Of a stretch of DNA of 64,000 nucleotides, positions 35,218 through 43,810 are shown piece after piece (position 1 is the stretch's first letter; the number at the start of each line of letters is the position of its first letter). Position numbers and translations under genes: made by a program. Under the pieces are notes generated by a model. The model was not told where the DNA came from. It worked only from the letters and a program-made list of their open reading frames with translations, and did no database searches. The stretch is from an uncultured Sphingomonadaceae bacterium (GTDB lineage Bacteria; Pseudomonadota; Alphaproteobacteria; Sphingomonadales; Sphingomonadaceae): assembly GCA_947493195.1 (NCBI GenBank), contig CANLQG010000001.1:496001-560000 (forward strand), read 5' to 3'.

Positions 35218-37122
35218 ATGGCATTTGCAGGCAAGGTCTGGCGGCTGCTGGTCGGCGTGAAAGATGCGCTGGCACTGATATTCCTGCTGCTGTTCTTCGT
35301 GGCCCTGTTTGCCATCCTCAGCGCACGGCCTAATCCCGGCATGGTGCGCGAGGGCGCGCTGCTGCTGGATATCGAGGGCAGCGTGGTGGAAGAAGTGTCC
35401 CCCATCGACCCCATCCAGGCCCTTCTCTCGCAGTCGATCCCGATACGCGAATATGCCGCGCGCGACCTTGTCCTCGCTATCGACGAGGCGGCGGGCGACG
35501 AGCGGGTGGAAGTGCTTGCGCTCGACCTCACTGGCTTCCTGGGCGGCGGGGCCGTGCACATGAGCGAAATCTCCGGCGCGCTCGACAGGTTCCGCGCCGC
35601 AGGCAAACCCGTCTACGCCTATGCCTACGCCTATGGGGACGACGCCATGCTGCTGGCTGCCCATGCCGACGAGATCTGGGTCGACCCAATGGGCGGCGTT
35701 GTCATCATGGGCCCCGGCGGGGAAAGCCCCTATTTCGGGCAGGCGCTGGAACGCTTCAACGTAACCGCCAACGTCTTCCGCGTGGGCACGTACAAAAGCG
35801 CGGTGGAACCGTGGACTCAGGCGGGCATGTCTCCGGAGGCGCGGGAAAATCTCACGCAGTTGCTGGCAACGCTATGGCAGGAATGGCGCGCCAACGTGAC
35901 CACTGCCCGCCCCCAGGCCGATATCGAACTGGTGACCGAGAACGTCGCCGAATGGATGGCAGCCTCGAACAACGATCCCGCGCAGGCTGCGCTGGCGGCC
36001 GGATTGGCAGACCGGATCGGCACGCGAGTCGAATGGGGTGAGCGCATTGCCAACGAAGTCGGGGAGGACGAATGGTCCGACGAGCCGGGATCGTTCGCTG
36101 CGACGCAGTACGATCCGTGGCTGGCCGAAGCGCGGAGCAAGGTCGATACCGGGGGCGATGGCCGCATCGGCGTGATCACCGTGGCCGGCGAGATCAGCGA
36201 CGGCGAGGCCGGGCCTGGTTCTGCGGGCGCGACGCGCATCGCCCGCCTGCTGGACAATGCGCTGGACGACGATCTCAATGCGCTGGTGGTGCGGGTCAAC
36301 TCGCCCGGCGGCACCGTCACCGGGTCCGAAACGATCCGGCGGGCGATCATGCGCCATCGCCAGGCGGGAACGCCCGTGGCGGTTTCGATGGGCAACTACG
36401 CCGCCAGTGGTGGCTACTGGATTGCCACGCCCGCCGAACGCATCTTTGCAGAGCCGGAAACGCTGACCGGGTCGATCGGCGTGTTTTTGGTGATCCCCAG
36501 TTTCGAAGGGGTGCTGGCCGAATACGGTGTCACGAGCGATGGCGTGCGCACCACCGGGCTTTCCGGCCAGCCGGATATTCTCGCCGGTTTCACGCCGGAG
36601 GCAAACGCCCTGCTGCAGGCATCGACGGAAAGCTACTACGCCCGGTTCCTGGCGCTGGTGGCGGAGGCGCGCGGCATCACCCCGGAACGCGCCGACGAGC
36701 TTGGCCAGGGCCGGGTGTGGGATGGCGGCGCCGCCCGGCAGCTCGGGCTGGTAGACCAGTTCGGCGATCTCGACGCCGCGATTGCCTGGGCCGCGGGCCG
36801 GGCCAGTCTGGAGGATGGCGCCTACGAAGTGCGCTACCTTGGCGACAGCACACCGACCTATGACACGCTGCTTGCCCAGTTGCTGCTCGGCGGTAACGAT
36901 GCCAGCCAGGAAGGCAGCCGCGATCTCGCTTCCATCTTCGCCCGGAGGGAGACCGCACAACTGGGCCAGGTGATAGAGAGCATCGACAGCTTCATGGCGG
37001 CCGAGGGCGTGCAGGCACGGTGCCTGGAATGCGCCGCTGTTCCGGGCGGTGCGCGTCCGATGGGCCCGCAGCGCTCCGGCCCGACGTGGCTGGGCCTGCT
37101 GGCGAAACTCGCCTTCGATTGA
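35218..37122 (+). CDS. sppA: Signal peptide peptidase SppA, 67K type
   Basis: A 634-residue inner-membrane serine protease that degrades signal peptides after release. There is one N-terminal membrane helix (LALIFLLLFFVALFAILSA). Two tandem SppA domains follow: the first supplies the Lys general base (VGTYKSAVEPW) and the second the Ser nucleophile (VSMGNYAASGGYWIA). Length is normal for the 67K type. I chose the ATG at 35218, with AAAGGG upstream, rather than an ATG at 35182. The first domain has a triple Ala-Tyr stretch (VYAYAYAYGDD). It is divergent from pyrB; no other gene is obviously linked. Confidence 0.93.
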   Translation: MAFAGKVWRLLVGVKDALALIFLLLFFVALFAILSARPNPGMVREGALLLDIEGSVVEEVSPIDPIQALLSQSIPIREYAARDLVLAIDEAAGDERVEVLALDLTGFLGGGAVHMSEISGALDRFRAAGKPVYAYAYAYGDDAMLLAAHADEIWVDPMGGVVIMGPGGESPYFGQALERFNVTANVFRVGTYKSAVEPWTQAGMSPEARENLTQLLATLWQEWRANVTTARPQADIELVTENVAEWMAASNNDPAQAALAAGLADRIGTRVEWGERIANEVGEDEWSDEPGSFAATQYDPWLAEARSKVDTGGDGRIGVITVAGEISDGEAGPGSAGATRIARLLDNALDDDLNALVVRVNSPGGTVTGSETIRRAIMRHRQAGTPVAVSMGNYAASGGYWIATPAERIFAEPETLTGSIGVFLVIPSFEGVLAEYGVTSDGVRTTGLSGQPDILAGFTPEANALLQASTESYYARFLALVAEARGITPERADELGQGRVWDGGAARQLGLVDQFGDLDAAIAWAAGRASLEDGAYEVRYLGDSTPTYDTLLAQLLLGGNDASQEGSRDLASIFARRETAQLGQVIESIDSFMAAEGVQARCLECAAVPGGARPMGPQRSGPTWLGLLAKLAFD

Positions 37123-37202
37123 GGGCAATAGCTTTCGCTCGCAAACAGCCCTTGTCTTGACCGGGCGAAAATGGCAAAGGCCCGCCCCTGCCGTGAATCG
37201 GC

Positions 37203-37277
37203 GGGCGCGTAGCTCAGTGGTAGAGCACACCCTTCACACGGGTGGGGTCGCAAGTTCAATCCTTGCCGCGCCCACCA
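37203..37277 (+). tRNA. tRNA-Val (anticodon CAC)
   Basis: The acceptor stem GGGCGCG (37203-37209) pairs with CGCGCCC (37267-37273), and CCA is encoded at 37275-37277. The anticodon stem CACCC/GGGTG encloses loop TTCACAC, giving anticodon CAC. It marks the left edge of the accessory region. Confidence 0.93.
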
Positions 37278-37353
37278 TCTTTTCAAATAGTTAACTCGAT
37301 AGATGCCCCACCACTTCGGTCAGGGGTATTTTCGGGGTAGCTAATTTCGCTCG

Positions 37354-37881
37354 TTATTCCGCGCCCTCCGGGTTAGCTTCCTGACCAACTTCACCACCAT
37401 CTGCTTCGGGAGCGGGCATCGGTGCAGGCTGTCTCGGTGGGTTCTCCGGCCGGAAACGCGCACGGAATGCGTCTTGGTCGTTTGATCGAATCAGGACCGG
37501 GTTTTCACAAGACGACGCCTTGCCAATAACCACAGCATGGCGCGGCTGCAATGATGGAAGGACCGCCGCGTAGTCCGATCCAATGTAATTGCCGAGGAAG
37601 TCCTTGCCGGTATCGTCGAAGGTCCGCATGGCGAAGATGGTGTTGCACTGATTGAGAATGGTCTTGGTTACATTCGCGGTTCGCTGCGTGATAAGTAAGC
37701 ATCCCAAGCCGTACTTTCGGCCCTGAAGGATTGCCCGGGCGCTCGTGGCTGTGGCCAACTTGTCGCCCTCGGCTGCAACCGAATTCCATTCTGGAACGAG
37801 AGAGCGAGCCTCCTCGTAAACGAGGCACAGCCGGGCTTCGTCCGTCATACCGAGCTCTTGGCAAACGAAAAGCGCAGCATC
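37354..37881 (-). pseudogene. HerA/DUF87-type ATPase, C-terminal fragment
   Basis: The last 160 or so residues of a HerA-like DNA-translocating ATPase. The Walker B-type segment LCLVYEEARSLVPE, the TSARAILQGRKYGLGCLLITQRTANVTKTILNQCNT block and the RHAVVIGKA end are visible. The homologous reading continues upstream of the ATG at 37848 through SDAALFVCQELG and stops at the IS end at 37881/37882. The N-terminal half with Walker A is not found on the other side of the insertion sequence. HerA-type ATPases act with nucleases in DNA end processing or in defence systems. This copy cannot be functional alone. Confidence 0.8.
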
Positions 37882-39037
37882 TGAACAGCCCCGAGTTTTC
37901 TAGACGCCCTCGGTGCTCATCATCTGCTGCCGTTCGAACTCTACGGGTGACAGCATCCCGTTTCTCACGTGCTTGCGTATCGGGTTATAGAACATCTCGA
38001 TGTAATCGAACACACCCTGCCTGGCCTCGTCGCGTGAGCGATAGGCCCGCCGCCGGATACGTTCGCGCTTGAGCAGGTTGAAGAAGCTCTCGACGACGGC
38101 GTTGTCATGGCAGTTGCCGCGCCGGCTCATTGAGTGCTCCAGATTGTGGGCCTTCAGGAACGAGGCCCATTCCATGCTGGCAAACTGCGATCCCTGATCA
38201 GAGTGGATCAACACGGTGCTCTTCGGCTTCCTGCGCCACACCGCCATCAGCAATGCCTGCAGGACCAGATCGGTGGTCTGGCGGTTCTGCATCGACCAGC
38301 CCACCACGCGGCGGGAGTAGAGGTCGATCACCACCGCCAGATAGGCAAAGCCTTCCTGCGTTCTGATGTAGGTGATGTCGACCACCCCGGACGGCTTGCC
38401 GCCGTAGCTGCCTGGCCTGCGCTTGTAGCCGATCCTCGCCTCGATGCCCGCCAGACTAGCAAGACGAGCTACCCGGTTCGGACAGCAGGTCTCGCCCTGA
38501 TCGAGCAGGTCGTCATGCAACTTGCGGTAGCCGTAGACCTTGCCGCTCTCTTCCCACGCGTGCCGGATCAGCTGTGTCTGCCGAACATCTTCCTTCGCCG
38601 TCTGCTCAGCGGGTTCTTCAACCAGGCGTAGAAGCCGCTGGGCTGGATGCGCAGACACCCGCACATTGCGCGCACCGAAAACAGCGTGCGATGCTCGGTA
38701 ACGAACGCGTATCTCACTTTGCATCCCTGGCGAAATACGCGGTGGCTTTTTTAGGATGTCACGCTCCTCGGTCACCCGTAGCAGCTCACGCTTCAGCTGC
38801 CGGATCTCGACGTCCTTCGATCCTTCCTCCGGGCGCTGCGCGAACTGACGCTTCCACGCATACAGCGAGTGCTGACTCACGCGAGCCGCTCTGAAACCTC
38901 CGCCACCCGGTAGCCCCGCTCGGTAATCTGGGCCACCGCATCGCGCTTGAACTCGTCACTGAAATTAGCCTGTCCCATCGTCGCCTCCTGTCCTCAAATC
39001 TAGGAAAGAAAGCGTCCACAAATCTAGGGGCTATTCA
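37882..39037 (-). mobile_element. Decayed IS3-family insertion sequence
   Basis: Imperfect terminal inverted repeats of about 27 bp begin TGAACAGCCCC (37882 onward) and, from the other end, TGAATAGCCCC (39037 reading back); about 20 positions match. Between them lie orfA and orfB on the minus strand, with an A6G slippery stretch (AAAAAAG) where a programmed -1 shift would occur in intact copies. No target duplication is seen (GCATC on the left, CAGAA on the right), and the interrupted HerA gene does not resume, so a deletion next to the element is likely. Confidence 0.85.
37900..38978 (-). pseudogene. IS3-family transposase orfA/orfB, broken
   Basis: The orfA frame starts at 38978 (MGQANFSDEFKRDAVAQIT, with AGGAGG upstream) but a one-base loss near 38883 (CTCGCG instead of the expected CTCGGCG) shifts it before SQHSLYAWKRQF. 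orfB has a second one-base loss near 38598, and lacks the usual block (Leu-x-Arg-x-Phe to Trp-Val-Thr) ahead of DITYIRT, a loss of about 20 residues. The DDE residues themselves remain (VVDITYI, IHSDQGSQF, AVVESFFNLLK). The enzyme should be inactive. The deletions were judged against my memory of intact IS3 OrfB proteins. Confidence 0.75.
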
Positions 39038-39106
39038 CAGAAGGGAAAATAAGACCGACACTCCGCAGCGGCCGCGTATGCGCGACGCCTCCGTGGTGCT
39101 CTGGTT

Positions 39107-39526
39107 CTAGCGCTCCGAGCGTCCCCGCACGGTGGGTGCCGGGACAAATGTCGTGGGTGAGTTGGATTTAACCGGTGCCCGGACCTCGGGATCATACTCT
39201 TCGATAAGCGGCTCGCTCCCGGCATCGGCCTCATCTGCGACAACGCTTTCGACATCATCGGGTTCGACAGTTGCATCAGCGACTTCATACCACGAGGCAT
39301 CTGCTGTGCTGGCAGTGTCGTAAACCTCGCTGGATTGTGCGAGCGCGGCTCGAGGTGTTGGCTCCACGCTCCCGGAACCGCTAAGATTCTCTTGAGCTCC
39401 GGATTTGCCCGCAATGACGTTCTGCGTTGCAGCTTCCAGTCGACTGGTATCCTCGGTGTCTTCGAAGATGAAGGCGACGCCAGCGAGGACAAGGCAGGAA
39501 ATCATGACCGTTGGCTTGCTTTTCAC
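39107..39526 (-). CDS. Hypothetical protein, one N-terminal hydrophobic segment, acidic
   Basis: A 139-residue protein. The N-terminal hydrophobic stretch (VMISCLVLAGVAFIF) could be a membrane anchor or uncleaved signal. The rest is rich in Asp, Glu, Ser, Thr and Pro (VEPDDVESVVADEADAGSE), probably disordered, and there is no known domain. It starts at a GTG (39526) with GGAGA seven bases upstream. It sits between the IS and the TadG gene, oppositely oriented, and could be a small envelope protein of the same region. No homologue is recognised. Confidence 0.5.
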   Translation of the reverse strand: MKSKPTVMISCLVLAGVAFIFEDTEDTSRLEAATQNVIAGKSGAQENLSGSGSVEPTPRAALAQSSEVYDTASTADASWYEVADATVEPDDVESVVADEADAGSEPLIEEYDPEVRAPVKSNSPTTFVPAPTVRGRSER

Positions 39527-39713
39527 GATCCATCTCCTTCCGCGACTGCGCTGATTGGGGGCGGCGCTGACCTAGCGAAAGAATTCGAAGAAATCCTTAA
39601 CAATCATGCATGGAGAGGTTCTGCCCATACGGGGAAGACCCCTTGTGCGATAACGATTTATTAGGGCCGATAAGCGAATAGGCATTAGCCATCGTGATTG
39701 ACAAGGCGGCAAA

Positions 39714-41759
39714 ATGCGCACGAGTATTAAGGTCAGACAGTTCCTCGGCAAGCTCATCGCTTGTACGCAAGGCGGCGTCACGACGCTTGCCACTCTAGCT
39801 CTTCCCGTTCTCATCGGGTCCGCTGGACTGGCTGTCGATCTGAACCGCGGATACCAGCAGCGTATCATCAACCAGCGTGCTGCTGACCTGGGCGCGCTGG
39901 CCGCGGCGATTGCTTTCCAGAACACCAGCGATGCCGCGATCCTGACCCCTACGGCTCGCGATGTAGCGGTTGCGAATGGTCTGGTCGGTGCAACTGTTGT
40001 CGCAACGCTTGTCAACGATCTGCCTGGCGCCGGCGATCAGTCCGTGCGCGTCACCGTAAACGAACTGGTGCCATATACCCTTGCAAGCGTTCTCGGACTG
40101 TCGGGTTCCTTCGATGTCGCTGCAGAATCCATGGCAAGCCTTTCGGGCGGCACCAGCTTTGCGGCACCCTGCTACCTCGCGCTCGACGGCGGAAAAGCGG
40201 CCATTTCGGTAACTGGCGGCGCCTCGATCGACGCACCGAACTGTTCGATCGCAGCGATTGGCGAAATCGAGAACAAGGGGCAGCTGATCCGCGGCGCCGA
40301 TATCATCTCTGGCAGCAGTGACATCTACGTGAACCACGGCGAATTGGACGCGGCAACCCTGCGTTTTGCCGGCAGCTTCAGCAAGCCGCACTGGAACAAC
40401 GCCGTCCCTCCACCAGAAGACAGGATAAACGAGGCAACCCCTCTCTCAGACCCTTGGGCGAATAATCCCGATCGCGTTGCCGCGATGGCGCTGCTCGGCA
40501 ATTTCAGCGGTCCGCCGGCGCTCAGCGACCCGTCGACCCCCAACGGCAGTGACTGGAAGTTCACCTGGAGCCCCAACAGCGCAGTTTCAGGTTATCGGCA
40601 AGGGAGCAGCGGCAACTACATCGTCCCTGCCGGGGTCTACAACATCAAGAAGTTCGAGGTCGCAGGCGGGATCAACGTGACTTTCGAGAACGGCTCGATC
40701 ATCCGGGTGCGCCAGGGCGTTTCCATTGGCGGTGGTTCGAATGTCAATTTCGGCGACAGCGACGTCTATGTGAACGGTGGCTTCGACAGCGGATCGAACG
40801 GCGTCACGTTTGGCAACGGTGCGCTCTGGATCGGAAGCGGCCAGGTCCGTTTCCAGGGGACCAACCGCAAGGGTGATGGCGATGTACTGATCAATGCTGA
40901 CGTCAGCCTGGGCGGTGGCCAGCACCTCGTTATGGGTGACGGCAACCACTATTTCGGCGGGCTCAATATCGGGGGCGGCGGCACTGCGCACCTCGGTGCA
41001 GGTGATTTCGTCGTTGCCGACGGCATCCGCATCAGCGGAAACAGCGAATTGGCCATCGGCGATGGTGACATCATCGTGGGTCCCGGGAACGGCAATCGCG
41101 CCATCTTTCTCAGCGGCAGTGCGCGGTTCTTCATGGGCGACGGGCAATTCAGCGCCAACGGCGACATCGATACCGCGGGCGGCAGCCGCCTTGCGTTCGG
41201 CCGAACGCCCAATCATTACATCAACGGCGACATGAAAATCGCCGGTTCTGTGCTGTTCGGCGCAGGCCGCTACACGATCAACGGCGATTTCGAGAACGGC
41301 ACCGGGGGCACGACATGGCCCTACACCTCCAACTTGACGGGAGAGACCTACGGAAGCGTCCTCGAAGGCGAGAGTGTCTCGGGTTATGACGTGGCGGGCA
41401 TCAATGTCACTTTCGTCTTGGGAGGCACGATCAAGCTCGCTGGCGGGGCAAAGACCAAACTCGAAGCAGCAAACTACACGCAGGCCGGCGGTTTCATTTC
41501 GGAACTGCTGCTGACGACCGAGAACGATGACGATGCAAACTGGACCGGCGGAAGCCTCAGCTCGTTCGCCGGAACGCTGCATCTGCCCAATGCGCAGGTC
41601 AAAATGGCTGGCGGCAACAGCACCAGCACAACGAAGTGCATGACTCTCATCGCCAACACGATCCGCGTCAACGGCGGCGCCGCGACCGGTTCAGCCTGCA
41701 CGATGATGGAAGACCTTGGTGGTGGCGGCAATAACACAAGAGTCAGGCTGATAGGATAG
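39714..41759 (+). CDS. TadG-like pilus-assembly protein with glycine-rich repetitive body
   Basis: A 681-residue protein. The N-terminus has the Tad membrane segment common to TadE/TadG proteins (GGVTTLATLALPVLIGSAGLAVDLNRGYQQRIINQRAADLGALAAAIAF). From about residue 300 the sequence is a run of short, Gly/Asn/Asp-rich strands (VRQGVSIGGGSNVNFGDSDV, ISGNSELAIGDGDIIVG, LSGSARFFMGDGQFSANGD) that looks like a parallel beta-helix. There is no von Willebrand A domain, which many TadG proteins carry. Two TadE-type genes follow within 6 bases or by overlap. There are no Tad ATPase, secretin or prepilin peptidase genes here. It may be a surface-exposed minor pilin-like adhesin. Confidence 0.72.
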   Translation: MRTSIKVRQFLGKLIACTQGGVTTLATLALPVLIGSAGLAVDLNRGYQQRIINQRAADLGALAAAIAFQNTSDAAILTPTARDVAVANGLVGATVVATLVNDLPGAGDQSVRVTVNELVPYTLASVLGLSGSFDVAAESMASLSGGTSFAAPCYLALDGGKAAISVTGGASIDAPNCSIAAIGEIENKGQLIRGADIISGSSDIYVNHGELDAATLRFAGSFSKPHWNNAVPPPEDRINEATPLSDPWANNPDRVAAMALLGNFSGPPALSDPSTPNGSDWKFTWSPNSAVSGYRQGSSGNYIVPAGVYNIKKFEVAGGINVTFENGSIIRVRQGVSIGGGSNVNFGDSDVYVNGGFDSGSNGVTFGNGALWIGSGQVRFQGTNRKGDGDVLINADVSLGGGQHLVMGDGNHYFGGLNIGGGGTAHLGAGDFVVADGIRISGNSELAIGDGDIIVGPGNGNRAIFLSGSARFFMGDGQFSANGDIDTAGGSRLAFGRTPNHYINGDMKIAGSVLFGAGRYTINGDFENGTGGTTWPYTSNLTGETYGSVLEGESVSGYDVAGINVTFVLGGTIKLAGGAKTKLEAANYTQAGGFISELLLTTENDDDANWTGGSLSSFAGTLHLPNAQVKMAGGNSTSTTKCMTLIANTIRVNGGAATGSACTMMEDLGGGGNNTRVRLIG

Positions 41760-41764
41760 ATCCC

Positions 41765-42274
41765 ATGCGCAGTTTCTCTCTTTCGACCATACGGCGCAAC
41801 GAAGATGGCGTGGCCACAGTGGAGTTCGCTCTCTGGGTCACCGGGTTCTTCATGATCGTAATGGTAGCGCTTGATTTCGGAATGTTCTTCATCGAGCGTG
41901 GCAAGGTCAACGAAGCCGTTGCGGCATCTGCCGTCGCGTCCTTCGAGGAAGCGGACAACGTCAACTTCGGTGTTCTGCCGAATTATGTCCGCAGTATTGC
42001 CGATAACCAGGCCATAACGGTAGCCATGTCCTGCAACGGCGTGGCCAACAGCTGCACGAACCTGAACCGCACGTGCGCATGCCTGAAAACCGATGGAACC
42101 TATGTCGCAGCCGCCTGCGGCAACATCTGCACCGGCCCTGATATTACCGGGGGATCGACAGCTGGCTACTATCTGACGATCGAAGCGGCGCAGGGGTTCA
42201 ATCCGGTAGTATTGCCAGCTGGCCTGCTGTCCGACACATCGGTGACGCAGCAAGCTACGGTGCGGCTGCAATGA
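41765..42274 (+). CDS. TadE-family pseudopilin
   Basis: A 169-residue protein with an N-terminal TadE motif (EDGVATVEFALWVTGFFMIVMVALDFGMFFIERG): a short cytoplasmic part, a conserved Glu, then one membrane helix, typical of minor Tad pseudopilins. The rest is periplasmic with six or more Cys (MSCNGVANSCTNLNRTCACLKTDG, AACGNICTG) that could form disulfides. It starts 5 bases after the TadG-like gene and its end overlaps the next gene by 4 bases, so all three are one transcript. Confidence 0.85.
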   Translation: MRSFSLSTIRRNEDGVATVEFALWVTGFFMIVMVALDFGMFFIERGKVNEAVAASAVASFEEADNVNFGVLPNYVRSIADNQAITVAMSCNGVANSCTNLNRTCACLKTDGTYVAAACGNICTGPDITGGSTAGYYLTIEAAQGFNPVVLPAGLLSDTSVTQQATVRLQ

Positions 42275-42681
42275 CCTTCCTACGAAGACTTCGCGACGAT
42301 GCCCGAGGGGTGTCGGCCATCGAGTTCGCCCTGCTCGCGCCGGCATTCCTGACGCTGGTATTCGGCACGATCGAGGGCAGCCGGATCGTGTGGACCAAGA
42401 ACACGCTGGATGAGGTGGCTTTCGCAACAGCGCGGTGCATGTCCGTCAGTCTGGGGTGCGAAACCGAAACGCAGCAACAGGATTTCGCTGTCGACCGCGC
42501 GGCCTCCTACGGTATCGCGATCGTGGCGGCAGATGTGACCGCCACAGCCGACGCCGACTGCAACGGATTTCCCGATTCGAGCCGCATCACGATCACGCAC
42601 GATTTCGATTCGGTGATGGGTGGCTTCATGCCGAGCATGACCGCCAATCTAGAGGCCGATAGCTGCTTTCCCCAACTCTGA
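42271..42681 (+). CDS. TadE-family pseudopilin
   Basis: A 136-residue protein with the same layout as its neighbour: DARGVSAIEFALLAPAFLTLVFGTIEGSRIVW at the N-terminus gives the TadE Glu and membrane helix, with a short Cys-containing periplasmic part (ATARCMSVSLGC, DADCNGF, ADSCFPQL). The ATG overlaps the preceding stop (ATGA). Its last 56 bases overlap, on the opposite strand, with the end of the hypothetical gene at 42626-43165. Confidence 0.82.
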   Translation: MTFLRRLRDDARGVSAIEFALLAPAFLTLVFGTIEGSRIVWTKNTLDEVAFATARCMSVSLGCETETQQQDFAVDRAASYGIAIVAADVTATADADCNGFPDSSRITITHDFDSVMGGFMPSMTANLEADSCFPQL

Positions 42682-43165
42682 GCGATAGCTCACGAAGCAA
42701 CGTCTCAGCGCTACTTTCTACCCAACCGGTATCGGCCCGCGATTGAGCTTCGAAACCTTCCAGCGCATCTGTTACCATCGGCAGCAGGCGTTCCGGATCC
42801 GAACAGGTGTAATACATTACACGCTTAAATAAACGACCGGCAAACAGTATTGCTTCCTGCATCTGAAAATCCGGATTCAGAAAGGTTGAAGCCGAGTCCT
42901 TCGTCAGATATCGATGCTGAGCATATTCCATGGGCACTTCAGGCACACCCAGCCACCAGACATTGAATGGCGCGGTGACGGAACCGGTTGGCGCGTTCCA
43001 AACACGAATGAGGTGCGGATCGGTTTGCCAAGCCTTGAGGCTTACGACCTGTCCATAGCCTGCATCGTCGTCCACAACGCGAGGATCGCGCACGCGCTCC
43101 ATCAGGTCCGTTTCGCTCACCGGCACCATTGCAAGAGTGGCGCTCTCTAGCGCAGCGGGGCTCAT
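42626..43165 (-). CDS. Hypothetical protein
   Basis: A 179-residue protein of unknown family. The sequence is mixed (YGQVVSLKAWQTDPHLIRVW, GSVTAPFNVWWLGVPEVPMEYAQHRYLTKDS), with Trp- and Tyr-rich patches and no signal or membrane segment. It starts at an ATG (43165) next to the fragment of a PLP enzyme on the other strand. It ends inside the last 56 bases of the second TadE gene (tail-to-tail overlap). The codon choice is less GC-rich than the core genes. It could be a recent arrival; its reality is moderately supported by length and composition. Confidence 0.5.
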   Translation of the reverse strand: MSPAALESATLAMVPVSETDLMERVRDPRVVDDDAGYGQVVSLKAWQTDPHLIRVWNAPTGSVTAPFNVWWLGVPEVPMEYAQHRYLTKDSASTFLNPDFQMQEAILFAGRLFKRVMYYTCSDPERLLPMVTDALEGFEAQSRADTGWVESSAETLLRELSLRVGESSYRPLDWRSCSA

Positions 43166-43528
43166 CAGCGCGGTATGAAGACGCTCGATCTGCGAGTGGG
43201 TAAGCAGAACGAGACCGGCATGGCCGTGGCAAGTTTCCTGAACGCACACTCGAAGGTCTCTTCGGTGTTTTATCCGGGGCTCGAAGGTCACGATAAGCAT
43301 GACGTCGCAAAGCGGCAAATGTCAGGGTTTGACGGAATGCTCAGCTTCTCGATCGAAGGCGATTTCGATCCTCTCAAGCTTATAGCGGCAAGCAGCGCGA
43401 ACCGAGTTTGTACTCACCTGAGTGAGCGGCTATTGAGTCGGTGGCCGACTGTCCGGACCTCGGATCGCAACCCAGTGATGATTGCTACCTTGCTTTCCCA
43501 ACTGTATTACCTACCTAAGGCACCATGA
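43160..43528 (+). pseudogene. Cys/Met-metabolism PLP enzyme, C-terminal fragment
   Basis: About 120 residues from the C-terminal part of a cystathionine gamma-synthase/lyase-type enzyme. RGMKTLDLRVGKQNETGMAV, VSSVFYPGLEGHDKHDVAKR, QMSGFDGMLSFSIEGD and the final SDRNPVMIATLL are homologous-looking. The catalytic domain with the PLP Lys is missing, and the fragment begins abruptly next to an oppositely oriented ORF. This is a remnant rather than a working enzyme. The left break point can only be placed approximately. Confidence 0.75.
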
Positions 43529-43632
43529 TGCGAGAGTATTGACGCCATTGGGCAAAATGCGGCGCAGGATATGGGGGACTTGTCTTGATTTGCCTGTATT
43601 TATGTTGCCACGCTTTTCTTTTCGTGAACTTC

Positions 43633-43743
43633 ATGACCATTAATCCGAAAGCTGGATTACTTGCTATTTCATTGGTGCTCGCGCTTATCCTCGCTTGGGC
43701 AATTACGGATGCGCAAAATAACCGCGAACCTTCCTCGTTCTAA
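43633..43743 (+). CDS. Small predicted membrane peptide
   Basis: A 36-residue reading frame: a start, one hydrophobic helix (GLLAISLVLALILAWAIT) and a short polar tail (DAQNNREPSSF). No clear ribosome site. It lies alone in a 282-base gap between the PLP-enzyme fragment and the serine hydrolase, where nothing else is evident. It could be chance. Confidence 0.3.
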   Translation: MTINPKAGLLAISLVLALILAWAITDAQNNREPSSF

Positions 43744-43810
43744 AGGATAGATATACCTCGCCGGATAGCGGTTTGGTTCGTTTTTTAGCTATCCGATAGG
43801 GGGACTGAGC

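Noticed and set aside
37254..37277. Second copy of the tRNA-Val 3' end as an attachment site for the accessory island
   Set aside because: I looked for a repeat of the last 20 bases of the tRNA downstream to 46.2 kb and saw none.
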